Shown here piece by piece: positions 1 through 9,157 of a stretch of 64,000 nt of DNA. This DNA comes from Methylobacter tundripaludum (GTDB lineage: Bacteria; Pseudomonadota; Gammaproteobacteria; Methylococcales; Methylomonadaceae): assembly GCF_002934365.1 (NCBI RefSeq), contig NZ_PTIY01000003.1:186001-250000 (forward strand), read 5' to 3'. The notes below the pieces were generated by a model that was not told where the DNA came from, did not search any database, and saw nothing but the letters and a program-made list of their open reading frames with translations. The translations under genes and the position numbers were made by a program. How positions within the stretch are numbered: the stretch's first letter is position 1; each line of letters opens with the position of its first letter.

Positions 1-52
1 CCTTGCTCTGATACTTAAATACAGACAATCATCTCCGCATTTAAAATGCGTT

Positions 53-1039
53 TTACCCTTCCAAACTCGCCAAGCGTGCTGCGAGAAATTCTTCTAACGA
101 CTCTAACGCCTTGGTAAATCCATCAATACCTTCTGCAAGTTTCTCAGAAGCCATACGATTTTCAGCATGCATTCTATCGAAAGTCGCCTTATCAATAGTC
201 AGTTTTTCAATTGAAGCGTTAGCCGCGTCTTTAGGATCCAGCTTACGCTCCAAATTGCCTTCGGTAGACTGAAGTTCAGCCAATAGGGATGGGGCAATAG
301 TCAATAAATCACACCCCGCTAACTCAACAATCTCGCCAATATTACGGAAGCTAGCTCCCATAACTTCGGTTTTATAGCCGAATTTTTTGTAGTAGTTATA
401 AACTTCCGTGACTGACAGGACACCTGGATCTTCAGCAGGCGCATAAGAATCCCGGCCGGTATCTTTTTTGTACCAATCCAGGATACGGCCAACAAAGGGT
501 GAAATCAGGGTAATTCCGTTCTCCGCACAAGCAATCGCTTGATGCAGGCCAAATAATAAAGTCAGGTTGGTATGAATGCCTTCCTTTTCAAGAACTGCAG
601 CAGCCTGTATACCTTCCCAAGTCGCAGCAATTTTGATTAGAACGCGTTCGCGCGAGACTCCTAAGGCTTCGTACATAGCGATCAATTCACGGCCAACACG
701 GACGCTGGCATCGGTGTCGTATGAAAGTCGAGCATCTACCTCAGTTGAAACCCGCCCTGGAATGACTTCAAGGATCTTCTTTCCAAAAGAAACGGCTAGG
801 CGTTCAAAAGCGAGGGTAGCTACTTGCGCAGCAGATGCATCTTTACCCAAAGTCTCTCTTGCACCTGTCAATGTGTCGTCGACGATTCCTTGATACTGCG
901 GCATTTGAGCAGCCGCTGTAATCAACGAAGGATTAGTTGTCGCATCGCGTGGTTTGAAAGTTTCAATAGCCTGAATATCACCAGTATCGGCTACAACCAC
1001 CGTCATTTCTCTCAATTGTTCGAGTAAAGTCTTGGCCAT
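53..1039 (-). CDS. tal: Transaldolase (TalB type)
   Basis: Transaldolase moves a dihydroxyacetone unit from sedoheptulose-7-phosphate to glyceraldehyde-3-phosphate. In a RuMP methanotroph this belongs to the rearrangement branch that regenerates ribulose-5-phosphate. The 328-residue protein has the usual TalB length. Signature 1 is DATTNPSL at residues 32-39. The Schiff-base lysine is K136 in [11 protein letters not shown]. The ATG is preceded by an AGGAG Shine-Dalgarno. It is the last of five co-directional genes after hxlA, hxlB, tkt and two repeat-protein genes. About 400 bases separate it from the repeat-protein pair, so it may have its own promoter. Assignment is secure. Confidence 0.96.
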   Translation of the reverse strand: MAKTLLEQLREMTVVVADTGDIQAIETFKPRDATTNPSLITAAAQMPQYQGIVDDTLTGARETLGKDASAAQVATLAFERLAVSFGKKILEVIPGRVSTEVDARLSYDTDASVRVGRELIAMYEALGVSRERVLIKIAATWEGIQAAAVLEKEGIHTNLTLLFGLHQAIACAENGITLISPFVGRILDWYKKDTGRDSYAPAEDPGVLSVTEVYNYYKKFGYKTEVMGASFRNIGEIVELAGCDLLTIAPSLLAELQSTEGNLERKLDPKDAANASIEKLTIDKATFDRMHAENRMASEKLAEGIDGFTKALESLEEFLAARLASLEG

Positions 1040-1435
1040 TAGGGGCTCCTTTTATTTTAAAATTAAAAAACAGAACATACACTCGTCATATTCAATACAT
1101 TCAGAATATAGACGCATGTCATCCAATATAATTACAGGGCGGGATTATACCGTAGTGACAAGAGTTCACCATCAAAATGGAAACATCAATACTATGCCCA
1201 ATTTGAGGTGAACTTTTATTTTTAATGAGTAATTTTCGCAGAGCTCCAAAATTGAATTCATCTCATTTTGGAGCTAATTATCGATGCCGCCAGCGAATCC
1301 ATCCGTACAACATTATCGGAACCCGGTAGATAAATTATAACTAGCGCTTGAACACAACCCTGAATGACTATTTTAGTTGCAAACCTGCCGAGTCACGCTT
1401 GACCAAGACACCAACACTTTACCGAGAACGCTCAA
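1040..1435. other. Intergenic region upstream of tal
   Basis: No gene is supported in these 396 bases. The region is AT-rich next to tal and probably contains the tal promoter. An 11-bp perfect inverted repeat (1242-1252 and 1265-1275, arms AGCTCCAAAAT) forms a hairpin without a clear U-tract. It may mark the 3' end of the repeat-protein operon. Confidence 0.5.
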
Positions 1436-2575
1436 CTACACCTTTTCCTGATTTGCTCTTGCAGCAATTATTTGTCTGACCATATATTTAGAGACACCAC
1501 TTGCAATCGGTAATACAGACTGTCTTTCCAGATATTTTGCAACCCCGCTTGCTTTAGGCATTTTTCTTGCCGCCATTGCTTCTCTTTCAACATACTTGGC
1601 AACTCGACTCACAATCGGCACCGCTTTTGCATTTCTTGCTTGGTTTGCAATGTACTTTTCAACGCTACTTAAAACAGGGACTTCTTTTCTAGATAAAATT
1701 TGTTTTGCCACATACTTTGAAACACCGCTTACCGGTGGTTTTTTATTCGCCAAAATTGCTTGCTCTTCCAAATATCTAGCCACACCAGTTGCTGCGGCAG
1801 CGGCAGCTTCCCTTTCCTTTGCTTTTTCCATCTCTTTTTCTATAGCTAACAATCGCTGTTTTTCTTTTTCTTTTTCTTGCTCTATAGCGACTATGCGCTG
1901 TTCTTCCAAGTATCTGGCGACTATTGCAGCAGCAGCAGCTTTTCTCGCCGCGATAGATTCGTCTTCCAAGTATTTAGCAACACCAGTTGCGGCTGTGCTT
2001 TTGGCAGATATAGATCGCTTAATTAAATACTTAGAAACACCGCTCATACCCGGCATTTTATCTTTATTTTCCAAATACTTAGCAACGCCGCTTGTCAAGG
2101 GCGTTTTGTTGGTAACATCCGTATGTTTAGCCATATACTTGGCAACACCGCTTATTTTCGGCGCTTTTTTTGCGAGTATAGCCTGTCTCGCCATGTACTT
2201 GGCCACAGTGCTTACAGGAAACTGTTCCAGTCTAGCCAAATATCTGGCAACACTGCTCGGGGATACAACTTCTTCCTGTGTTTCAAGATTCTGATCAACT
2301 TCATTTGCTATTGCTTCCAACACACCTCCCTGTGCTATTTCCTGACTATCTAAGTCACCAGCAACTACATTTGCTGGTGACAACTCTTCCATGTTTTTCA
2401 GATATCTAGCAACTCCGCTTAACACCGGCACAATTTCTTGGCTTTTCAAATACCTAGCAACCCCAGTAAGTCCACTAGGATCACTAATATACACGCGGGC
2501 ACTGGGCAGGGACTCATTTTTCTTTTTGTTCCCAAATAACCCAGACACTAAATCGATCAAGTAATTTTGATCCAC
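1436..2575 (-). CDS. Soluble GVxKYL-repeat protein (15 repeats), function unknown
   Basis: I do not recognise a described family. The 379-residue protein has no signal peptide or membrane segment. It consists almost entirely of a repeated motif of the form S/T-G-V-A-K/R-Y-L/M-x-x-Q. Fifteen copies begin near residues 37, 53, 107, 122, 142, 162, 178, 197, 217, 263, 283, 303, 323, 343 and 359. Many are spaced exactly 20 residues apart. Linkers are basic, alanine- or proline-containing, and a Lys/Glu-rich, probably helical stretch lies at 230-260. The start is GTG, three bases after the stop of the upstream membrane-anchored protein with the same motif, so the two are almost certainly translated together. 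Inference: a multivalent linker or scaffold using the GVxKYL motif as a docking site. Partner unknown. Confidence 0.85.
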   Translation of the reverse strand: MDQNYLIDLVSGLFGNKKKNESLPSARVYISDPSGLTGVARYLKSQEIVPVLSGVARYLKNMEELSPANVVAGDLDSQEIAQGGVLEAIANEVDQNLETQEEVVSPSSVARYLARLEQFPVSTVAKYMARQAILAKKAPKISGVAKYMAKHTDVTNKTPLTSGVAKYLENKDKMPGMSGVSKYLIKRSISAKSTAATGVAKYLEDESIAARKAAAAAIVARYLEEQRIVAIEQEKEKEKQRLLAIEKEMEKAKEREAAAAAATGVARYLEEQAILANKKPPVSGVSKYVAKQILSRKEVPVLSSVEKYIANQARNAKAVPIVSRVAKYVEREAMAARKMPKASGVAKYLERQSVLPIASGVSKYMVRQIIAARANQEKV

Positions 2576-2578
2576 TTA

Positions 2579-3265
2579 TCACCCCCGGTTGCGCATGTAC
2601 TTTTCAACTCCAGTTCCCGCTTGTTCTGCTTTTTCTTTTGCAGATGTAGCCTGCTTCTCCAGATACTTTTCAACTCCACTTACAGCCGCAGCGGCTGTTT
2701 CTTTTTCAACCACGACTTGGCTTTCCAAATATCTTGCAACGCCAGTGGCGGCAATCATATTATGCTTTCTCAAGTATCGAGCAACCCCTGAAAGCCCGCT
2801 AACATGTCCAGAATAAACTGGAGAATGGCTAACTGTAGCTTTTTTCTCGCGTTTTCCTAGGAAGATATATCCAACCACTGCAAAAACAACCAACCCCAAC
2901 AGGTAACTCATCTTGGAGTCTTGTTCGGCTTTTAACGGCGCGCTTACTGCTGTTGAATCCGCTGCTGTAGCGCGTTCGGTTATAGGCGATGTTTCCGGAA
3001 GCTGACTTGGCTTATAGCCAGCATCCTTATATAAGACTTTGGGTTCAAAGTCCGCCGCCGGATATTTTGAATCGGACTCAGCCGATGTTTCTTCCTTAAC
3101 TGCCGCCGCAGGCGCAGGCGTAGACTTGGTTTGGCTGTATGCCGGATCTTGGTAAATCACTTTTGGTTTGAAATCTGCTGCCGGATATTCCGTTTCCGCT
3201 CCTACGATAGGACTGGCTAATAACAGCGTAGCAACTAAACCATTCGTCAAATTATTTATTTTCAC
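2579..3265 (-). CDS. Membrane-anchored protein with periplasmic YPAADF repeats and cytoplasmic GVxKYL repeats
   Basis: Not a family I recognise. Residues 1-23 look like a signal peptide or signal anchor ending VGA. Two copies of a YPAADFxPKVxYxDxxY element follow at 27 and 68, then a Thr/Ala/Glu-rich linker. A membrane segment spans about 120-136, followed at once by KREKK, which predicts a cytoplasmic C-terminus. That tail carries four copies of the GVxKYL motif, beginning near 159, 174, 196 and 218, of the same kind as in the downstream 379-residue protein. The architecture suggests an inner-membrane anchor that displays motifs to the cytoplasm. It lies between tkt and the soluble repeat protein, on the same strand as the RuMP genes. 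Function is inferred only from architecture. Confidence 0.85.
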   Translation of the reverse strand: MKINNLTNGLVATLLLASPIVGAETEYPAADFKPKVIYQDPAYSQTKSTPAPAAAVKEETSAESDSKYPAADFEPKVLYKDAGYKPSQLPETSPITERATAADSTAVSAPLKAEQDSKMSYLLGLVVFAVVGYIFLGKREKKATVSHSPVYSGHVSGLSGVARYLRKHNMIAATGVARYLESQVVVEKETAAAAVSGVEKYLEKQATSAKEKAEQAGTGVEKYMRNRG

Positions 3266-3300
3266 GCGTGTATCCCCCTCTCTGCATTGTTTTTGGAATA

Positions 3301-3398
3301 GCCATATCTGCGTTGTACCTTTGACTTATCGATGAATTAGCACTCAATTCAATCATTTCTAAGTCTACTCAATGAGTAACAACCAACACAGATATGGC
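3301..3398. repeat. Inverted repeat between tkt and the repeat-protein operon
   Basis: Arms at 3301-3315 and 3384-3398 (GCCATATCTG core) are complementary with one mismatch over 15 bp and enclose about 68 bases. The structure sits between the tkt stop and the start of the membrane-anchored repeat protein. It could be a transcript-processing or attenuation structure or a remnant element. No U-tract follows. Confidence 0.5.
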
Positions 3399-3406
3399 TT
3401 TTAAAA

Positions 3407-5392
3407 TTAAAGTACCGCTTCTACGTTTTTAACAACGTTTTCAACAGTAAAGCCGAAGTGCTTCATCAATACGCCGCCCGGTGCAGATTCGCCGAAAGTA
3501 TCAATACCGACAACTGCGCCATCTAAGCCAACATATTTACGCCAAAAATCAGTAATACCTGCTTCAATCGCAACACGTTTCACCCCCGGTGTTAATATGC
3601 TGTCTTTATAAGCTTGATCTTGACGGTCAAATACATTTGTTGAAGGCATCGAAACAACACGCGCTTGAATTCCTTTTTCTGCTAAGGCTGCTTGCGATTT
3701 TATCGCTAAGTCGACTTCTGAACCGGTTGCAATCAGGATAACCTGGGCTTTACCCGCCGCTTCAGAAATGACATAAGCCCCTTTGCGGATAGCTGCGATT
3801 TGATCATCAGTACGCGCTATGAAAGGTAATCCTTGTCGACTTAACACCAAGCTTGTAGGTCCTGTCATACGTTCAACCGCCATGACCCAAGAAACGGCCG
3901 TTTCCGTGGTATCGGCAGGCCGCCAGACATCCATATTTGGAATGTAACGCATAGCAGAAGTGTTCTCAATCGGCTGATGTGTTGGACCGTCTTCGCCTTG
4001 CCCAATAGAATCATGGGTTAAAACAGCAATGGTGCGAATTTTCATTAACGCTGACATACGCAAAGCACTTTTTGCATAATCGGAGAACATGTGGAATGTT
4101 CCGCCGTAAGGTAATAAGCCACCATGTAACGCCATACCGTTCATAATAGTGTACATACCGAACTCACGCACACCGTAGGATATGTAATTACCTGGCTCTT
4201 TACCGCTGACATGTTTAAAGCTGCTGCAACTGGTTAAGTTAGAGCCTGTCAAATCCGCAGAACCACCTAAAAATTCAGGTAATGTAGGGGCTAATCCGCC
4301 GATCACTTTTTGTGAAGATTGACGCGAAGCCAGGTTTTCTGCTTTTGCGTTGGTCTCAGCAATCAATGCATCAGTCGCAGTCTTCCAATTAGCAGGCAAC
4401 TCACCAGCCATACGACGTTTGAATTCTTCTGCTAATTCTGGATACTCCGCCGCGTAGGCAGAGAATTTAGCATCCCACGCTTCCTCAGCTTTCGCACCTT
4501 TTGCTTTAGCATCCCATCCAGCATAGACATCGGCAGGAATCTCAAACGGACCATGATCCCAACCTAGAGCAGCTTTAGTCAGATTGACCTCTGCTTCGCC
4601 TAAAGCCGCACCATGACATTCATGGGTACCTGCTTTGTTTGGCGAACCAAAACCAATAGTTGTTTTGCAGCAGATCAATGAAGGCATATCAGTTACCGCT
4701 TTAGCCGTGGCAATTGCCTTATTAATCTCTTCTGGATTATGCCCATCTACTGACTGAACATGCCAGCCATACGCCTCAAAACGTTTTGCCGTATCGTCCG
4801 TATACCAGCCTTCAATATGACCATCAATAGAAATACCGTTGTCATCCCAGAAAGCGATTAGATTGCCTAAACCCCAAGTACCTGCTAATGAACAGGCCTC
4901 ATGAGAAATACCTTCCATCAAACAGCCATCACCCATGAACACATAGGTATGGTGATCAACAATTTTATGACCTGGTCGATTGAATTGGTCTGCAAGCAGT
5001 TTTTCAGCCATCGCAAAACCAACACCATTGGCAATGCCCTGTCCTAACGGACCAGTCGTTGTTTCAACACCTGGCGCATAACCGTATTCAGGGTGTCCCG
5101 CACATTTTGAATGTAGTTGACGGAAAGTGGCTAATTCACTCATGGGCAAATCATAGCCACTCAGATGCAATAACGAATAAATCAGCATTGATCCGTGACC
5201 GTTGGAAAGTACAAAACGGTCACGATCTGACCACTTTGGGTTGGACGGATTATGGCGCAGGTGATCATTCCATAAAACCTCGGCAATGTCCGCCATGCCC
5301 ATAGGTGCGCCTGGATGTCCAGAGTTTGCTTTCTGCACGGCATCCATGCTCAAAGCGCGTATGGCGTTCGCTAATTCTCGACGCGAAGTCAT
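3407..5392 (-). CDS. tkt: Transketolase
   Basis: Thiamine-diphosphate enzyme that transfers two-carbon ketol units among sugar phosphates. In this organism it works with transaldolase to regenerate ribulose-5-phosphate for formaldehyde fixation. The 661 residues match the family length. Visible landmarks are [12 protein letters not shown] at 23-34 (His26), [10 protein letters not shown] at 63-72, the ThDP/Mg motif GDG at 154-156 with Asn185, and [15 protein letters not shown] in the pyrimidine domain. The ATG has a strong AAGGAG Shine-Dalgarno. It follows hxlB after 132 bases containing a perfect hairpin and precedes the repeat-protein pair by 141 bases. Confidence 0.97.
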   Translation of the reverse strand: MTSRRELANAIRALSMDAVQKANSGHPGAPMGMADIAEVLWNDHLRHNPSNPKWSDRDRFVLSNGHGSMLIYSLLHLSGYDLPMSELATFRQLHSKCAGHPEYGYAPGVETTTGPLGQGIANGVGFAMAEKLLADQFNRPGHKIVDHHTYVFMGDGCLMEGISHEACSLAGTWGLGNLIAFWDDNGISIDGHIEGWYTDDTAKRFEAYGWHVQSVDGHNPEEINKAIATAKAVTDMPSLICCKTTIGFGSPNKAGTHECHGAALGEAEVNLTKAALGWDHGPFEIPADVYAGWDAKAKGAKAEEAWDAKFSAYAAEYPELAEEFKRRMAGELPANWKTATDALIAETNAKAENLASRQSSQKVIGGLAPTLPEFLGGSADLTGSNLTSCSSFKHVSGKEPGNYISYGVREFGMYTIMNGMALHGGLLPYGGTFHMFSDYAKSALRMSALMKIRTIAVLTHDSIGQGEDGPTHQPIENTSAMRYIPNMDVWRPADTTETAVSWVMAVERMTGPTSLVLSRQGLPFIARTDDQIAAIRKGAYVISEAAGKAQVILIATGSEVDLAIKSQAALAEKGIQARVVSMPSTNVFDRQDQAYKDSILTPGVKRVAIEAGITDFWRKYVGLDGAVVGIDTFGESAPGGVLMKHFGFTVENVVKNVEAVL

Positions 5393-5490
5393 ATTCTTCT
5401 CCTTACTATTATTAGATTACTAAATGGTGACTTTTCAGTCTATTCGACTCTGCCACGAAATGTTCTTTCGGCGGTTACCCACAAGGATTA

Positions 5491-5516
5491 GAACGAGTGG
5501 TCATAACCACTCGTTC
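5491..5516 (-). terminator. Hairpin between hxlB and tkt
   Basis: Perfect 11-bp stem (GAACGAGTGGT paired with ACCACTCGTTC) with a 4-base loop, starting eight bases beyond the hxlB stop. No U-run follows on the minus strand. It may be an mRNA-stability or processing hairpin that sets hxlAB apart from tkt rather than a full intrinsic terminator. Confidence 0.5.
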
Positions 5517-5524
5517 CTGTGCAG

Positions 5525-6058
5525 CTATTCTAAATTAGCGTGCCTTTCTCTCATGATTTCTTCTGGAATTCCCTTTTCATGGATAATATGAGAAATGGTT
5601 GCTTCCAAGAAAAACAAGGTAGATAGTTCAAACACAGTCCCCATAGGCATTCCTAACACCTTACCATACTGCTCCGCGTTACCGATTTGAAATACCGCAT
5701 CTGCCAAGTCGCCAATGGTCGAACTGTTTTTTGCAGATATTAAGACTATCTTAGCACCTATTTTTTTTGCACTTTTAGTGAATGCTATTAGTTGCTCAGT
5801 CTCTCCAGAACCGGAAATAATGATCAACAAGTCACCGTTTTTAATGCTAGGCGTGACAATTTCACCGACGACGCTGACATCGTAACCGCCATGAACCAGT
5901 CTCATTGCAAAGAAATTTCCAACAAGCTTGGAACGCCCAGCACCTGCGATAAATATGCGCTTGGCGCTATCGAGCAATTGGGTCAACTTTACATCATAGG
6001 TATCATCTGTAGCTTCAAGAACACCTGAAATCTTTTCTATGATAAGTTGCTGATGCAT
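5525..6058 (-). CDS. hxlB: 6-phospho-3-hexuloisomerase
   Basis: Isomerises hexulose-6-phosphate to fructose-6-phosphate, the second RuMP reaction. The 177-residue protein is one SIS domain of the usual PHI length: GAGRSKLVG near 39-47, an ISGSGET phosphosugar-binding loop at 81-87, and the family-typical C-terminal RHANLE. It begins two bases after the hxlA stop and is surely cotranscribed with it. Together the two genes convert formaldehyde plus ribulose-5-phosphate to fructose-6-phosphate, the strongest evidence for a RuMP methylotroph. Other SIS-domain isomerases are excluded by the neighbour and length. Confidence 0.95.
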   Translation of the reverse strand: MHQQLIIEKISGVLEATDDTYDVKLTQLLDSAKRIFIAGAGRSKLVGNFFAMRLVHGGYDVSVVGEIVTPSIKNGDLLIIISGSGETEQLIAFTKSAKKIGAKIVLISAKNSSTIGDLADAVFQIGNAEQYGKVLGMPMGTVFELSTLFFLEATISHIIHEKGIPEEIMRERHANLE

Positions 6059-6060
6059 AA

Positions 6061-6702
6061 TTATACCGCGTCAACCAATTCGCGAATTTCACGCGCTGCA
6101 TCAGCAGGTGAAGCCGCGCCATAGATTGCAGCGCCAACAACGATGATGTTTGCGCCTGCGCGAACTACATCTTGTACAGTTGACGGTTTAATACCACCGG
6201 CAACAGAAATTCTGACGTTTAAGCCTAATCTTGCGATGTCGTTCAAATCAGCGAAAGGCGTATGACCTGCTGCTTGCGCGTCCAGACCTGTGTGAATACC
6301 CATGATATGAGCACCCATTTCAGCAGTTGCGCGTGCACACGCCACTTTATCTTCAACATTAATTAAATCGATTTGGGCTTCTGCACCGTATGCATTTGCT
6401 GCTTTGATAACGCCTGCACAAGTTGCAAGGCCGGATACGCCTAGAACTGTACAAATATCAGCACCTGCTGCATAGAAAGGTGTTGCTTCGTATTCGCCTG
6501 CGTCCATAGTTTTAAGGTCAACCAAAAGCAGTTTCTCTGGGAATCTTGCTCTTAATTCTTTAACCAGGTTAAGGCCGTTATATTTAATGCATGGAGTTCC
6601 GATTTCAAAGATATCAACGTAAGGAGCTACTAAGGTAGCAAGGCCTACTGTTTGATCGAAATCTAATGAATCTAATGCCATTTGTATTAATGGTTTTGCC
6701 AT
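6061..6702 (-). CDS. hxlA: 3-hexulose-6-phosphate synthase
   Basis: Catalyses Mg-dependent aldol condensation of formaldehyde with ribulose-5-phosphate, the entry of C1 carbon into biomass. The 213-residue protein belongs to the orotidine-5'-phosphate decarboxylase superfamily and shows the metal/catalytic motif DLKTMD at 62-67. Phosphate-binding residues lie in the SVAGGIKPS and NIIVVGAAI strands near the C-terminus. A GGAG lies upstream of the ATG. It is the first gene of the minus-strand RuMP cluster, so the main promoter should lie in the intergenic region above 6702. Confidence 0.96.
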   Translation of the reverse strand: MAKPLIQMALDSLDFDQTVGLATLVAPYVDIFEIGTPCIKYNGLNLVKELRARFPEKLLLVDLKTMDAGEYEATPFYAAGADICTVLGVSGLATCAGVIKAANAYGAEAQIDLINVEDKVACARATAEMGAHIMGIHTGLDAQAAGHTPFADLNDIARLGLNVRISVAGGIKPSTVQDVVRAGANIIVVGAAIYGAASPADAAREIRELVDAV

Positions 6703-7207
6703 GATGCGTGCTCCGATGGGTTATAGTAATAGTTATAATTTTAGTTACTTACTCTTTATGCGAACGTAACTTTAAAGTAGAAAGGGGATCGATGTCAATG
6801 CCCAATGCCCAATGTTCTACGTTGGCGCATGAATAACAGCCGGATGAACGAAAGATACAAACGGAATGTTATGGGCTTTAAATTTATATGCCTGAGATCA
6901 AGTCAACTTGCCCTTCATAATTATCTCATTCAGCCCGGTAGAATGCCCCTTAAACCCGGACTCATCAATATGAGAGATTCTTTACCCCGAAACCCACCCA
7001 TACCACCGCAGAACCGTAGATAAGAGCATGATTAATTGCAAGTATTTCGACAGGCCAGCAATCAGCCTACAGCTAACATCATCTATAAATATCGCATAAC
7101 TCGCACTACTGATCCGATTTCCAGCCGTTACGACGTGAGCCTGGACAAAATCAAGCGCTTTATGTCAAGCTTCAAACAAAAACCAATTATTAGAGAGAAA
7201 CAACCTG
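6703..7207. other. Divergent intergenic region of hxlA and the HAD gene
   Basis: About 505 bases without a convincing gene. The side next to hxlA is AT-rich and should hold the hxlAB promoter, but I could not place -35/-10 boxes with confidence. Short plus-strand open frames here have neither codon bias nor a recognisable product. Confidence 0.5.
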
Positions 7208-8035
7208 ATGGAACCTTTTACCAATATTCGCGCACTCATTATCGATATGGATGGCGTTTTATGGCATGGCGATCAACCAATGCCCGGACTGACTGACTTT
7301 TTTCAAACCCTGCGCAATCAACAAATCCGCTTTATTTTGGCGACCAACAACGCCCGGCTGACTCAAGAACAGTATGTAATCAAACTGGCGCAGATGGGCG
7401 TGGAAGTTACCCACAATGAAATCCTGACCTCCAGCATGGCGACAGCACTGTACCTGAGCGAACATAACAATCCCGCAGAAAGCCGCGTATTTGTAATCGG
7501 CGAAGATGGCGCCAGGCAACCGCTTATTGAACGCGGCTTTACCCTGACCGATCTCTATGAATTGAATGACGACAAAGACAATCCCGACATGGGGGCTGAT
7601 ATTGTTGTCTGCGGCATGGATAAAAACTTGTCATGGGACAAACTGGCAACCGCTACGCTGAATATTCGCGCCGGCGCCAAATTCATTGGCACCAATGCCG
7701 ATACCACGTTACCCACAGAACGCGGCCTCACCCACGGCAACGGCGCAATTCTGGCCGCATTAACGGCCGCCACCGGCGTAACGCCAACCATCATCGGCAA
7801 ACCCGAGCCCATCATCTATCAGCAAGCCCTCGCGTTGCTGGGCGTTGACCCTGCTCAAACAGTCGCTATCGGTGACCGGCTGGAAACTGACATTCTTGGC
7901 GCCGTTCGCACCGGCATACGCAGCCTTATGGTTTTATCGGGCGTATCCACCGAAGAAGATTTTAAGACATCGGATTACCGCCCCACCTGGGTTATGCCGG
8001 ACATCCGCGCCGTGACACAAGCCTTGCAAAACTAA
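7208..8035 (+). CDS. HAD-IIA family sugar-phosphate phosphatase (NagD-like)
   Basis: A 275-residue haloacid-dehalogenase-type phosphatase of the IIA (NagD, p-nitrophenylphosphatase) subfamily. All four HAD motifs are visible: IDMDGV with nucleophile Asp13 and acid/base Asp15, ATNN (motif II), IIGKPEP (motif III lysine) and GDRLETDI (motif IV). The large C2-type cap between motifs II and III fits the subfamily. Substrate cannot be read from sequence; relatives act on small phosphates such as nucleoside monophosphates, glycerol phosphate or phosphoglycolate. It lies 132 bases upstream of dhaK on the same strand, so a role in triose or glycerol phosphate turnover is possible but is inference. 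Confidence 0.88.
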   Translation: MEPFTNIRALIIDMDGVLWHGDQPMPGLTDFFQTLRNQQIRFILATNNARLTQEQYVIKLAQMGVEVTHNEILTSSMATALYLSEHNNPAESRVFVIGEDGARQPLIERGFTLTDLYELNDDKDNPDMGADIVVCGMDKNLSWDKLATATLNIRAGAKFIGTNADTTLPTERGLTHGNGAILAALTAATGVTPTIIGKPEPIIYQQALALLGVDPAQTVAIGDRLETDILGAVRTGIRSLMVLSGVSTEEDFKTSDYRPTWVMPDIRAVTQALQN

Positions 8036-8167
8036 CTATTCTTGCCTACATGGATGCAGGCAATAGGCATAAACACCACTATAAATATATGCCTTGACGG
8101 CCATATTGCCTTTACTACGCAATCAGACTCACTGTCGCCATTATGAAAACAACCCGGAGCCGCTTTA

Positions 8168-9157
8168 ATGAAAAAACTCATCAATAACATTGATACCCTG
8201 CTTGACGAGAGCCTTTCAGGTTTTGCCAAAGCCCATGCAGATATAATTCAATTCAACGCCCAACCTCATTTCGTCAAGCGCATAAAACCCACAGCACCCG
8301 GCAAAGTTGCACTGATTTCCGGCGGCGGCTCAGGCCATGAGCCTTTGCATACAGGCTTTGTCGGTTCGGGTATGCTCGACGCCGCCTGCCCTGGTCAAAT
8401 ATTCACCTCCCCCACTCCCGATCAAATGCTGGCGGCTGCACAAGCCGTAGAAAACGGCGGCGGCGTTTTATTCATCGTCAAAAACTATGCAGGCGATGTG
8501 ATGAATTTCGAAATCGCGGCTGAAATGCTGGATTGTCCGCACGAAACCCTATTGGTCAGCGACGACGTCTCCTTCCCCAAAACCCATAGCACAGGACGGC
8601 GCGGCGTTGCAGGCACCCTGATTGTTGAAAAAATCGTCGGCGCGGCGGCGGAATCGGGGGCGGACTTAGCTACCTGCAAGGCATTAGGCGATAGGGTCAA
8701 CCTTGTCACAGCATCAATGGGTGTGGCATTAAGCAGCTGCACCGTCCCCGCACTGGGCAAGCCCACTTTCGACATCGGCGACAACGAAATAGAAATGGGC
8801 GTAGGCATTCACGGCGAGCGCGGACGCGAGCGCAGAGCCATGAGCAGCGCTACCGAAATTGTCGACTACCTGGCAGGCAGTATTGATGACGATCTGAAAC
8901 CGCAAAAGGGCCAATCGGCGTTGTTGCATATAAACGGTTTCGGTGCGACGCCTTTGATGGAATTGCACCTGATTTATGAATTGGCATCCCGGTTCTGGGA
9001 AAAACGCGGCGTTAACATCTGCCGCTCCCTGGTCGGCAACTACACCACTTCACTCGATATGGCGGGCTGCTCTATCACCCTGAGCTTGCTTGATGATGAA
9101 CTGCTCCGCCTGTGGGACGCCCCCGTCCATACTGCAACCTTACGATGGGGTTGTTAA
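8168..9157 (+). CDS. dhaK: Dihydroxyacetone kinase, substrate-binding subunit DhaK
   Basis: Binds dihydroxyacetone covalently and presents it for phosphorylation to DHAP. The 329 residues are typical for DhaK. SGGGSGHEPLH at 51-61 forms the active-site pocket, and the hemiaminal-forming histidine is H215 in GVGIHGERG. The C-terminus LWDAPVHTATLRWGC is family-typical, so the gene is complete. The nucleotide-binding partner dhaL lies immediately downstream but on the opposite strand, and the 3' ends overlap by 18 bases. No PTS-type DhaM is nearby, so the kinase is probably ATP-dependent. Confidence 0.95.
   Translation: MKKLINNIDTLLDESLSGFAKAHADIIQFNAQPHFVKRIKPTAPGKVALISGGGSGHEPLHTGFVGSGMLDAACPGQIFTSPTPDQMLAAAQAVENGGGVLFIVKNYAGDVMNFEIAAEMLDCPHETLLVSDDVSFPKTHSTGRRGVAGTLIVEKIVGAAAESGADLATCKALGDRVNLVTASMGVALSSCTVPALGKPTFDIGDNEIEMGVGIHGERGRERRAMSSATEIVDYLAGSIDDDLKPQKGQSALLHINGFGATPLMELHLIYELASRFWEKRGVNICRSLVGNYTTSLDMAGCSITLSLLDDELLRLWDAPVHTATLRWGC

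Noticed and set aside
6805-7296. Two short plus-strand frames between hxlA and the HAD gene
   Set aside because: No Shine-Dalgarno or known motif; the second overlaps the start of the HAD gene in another frame.
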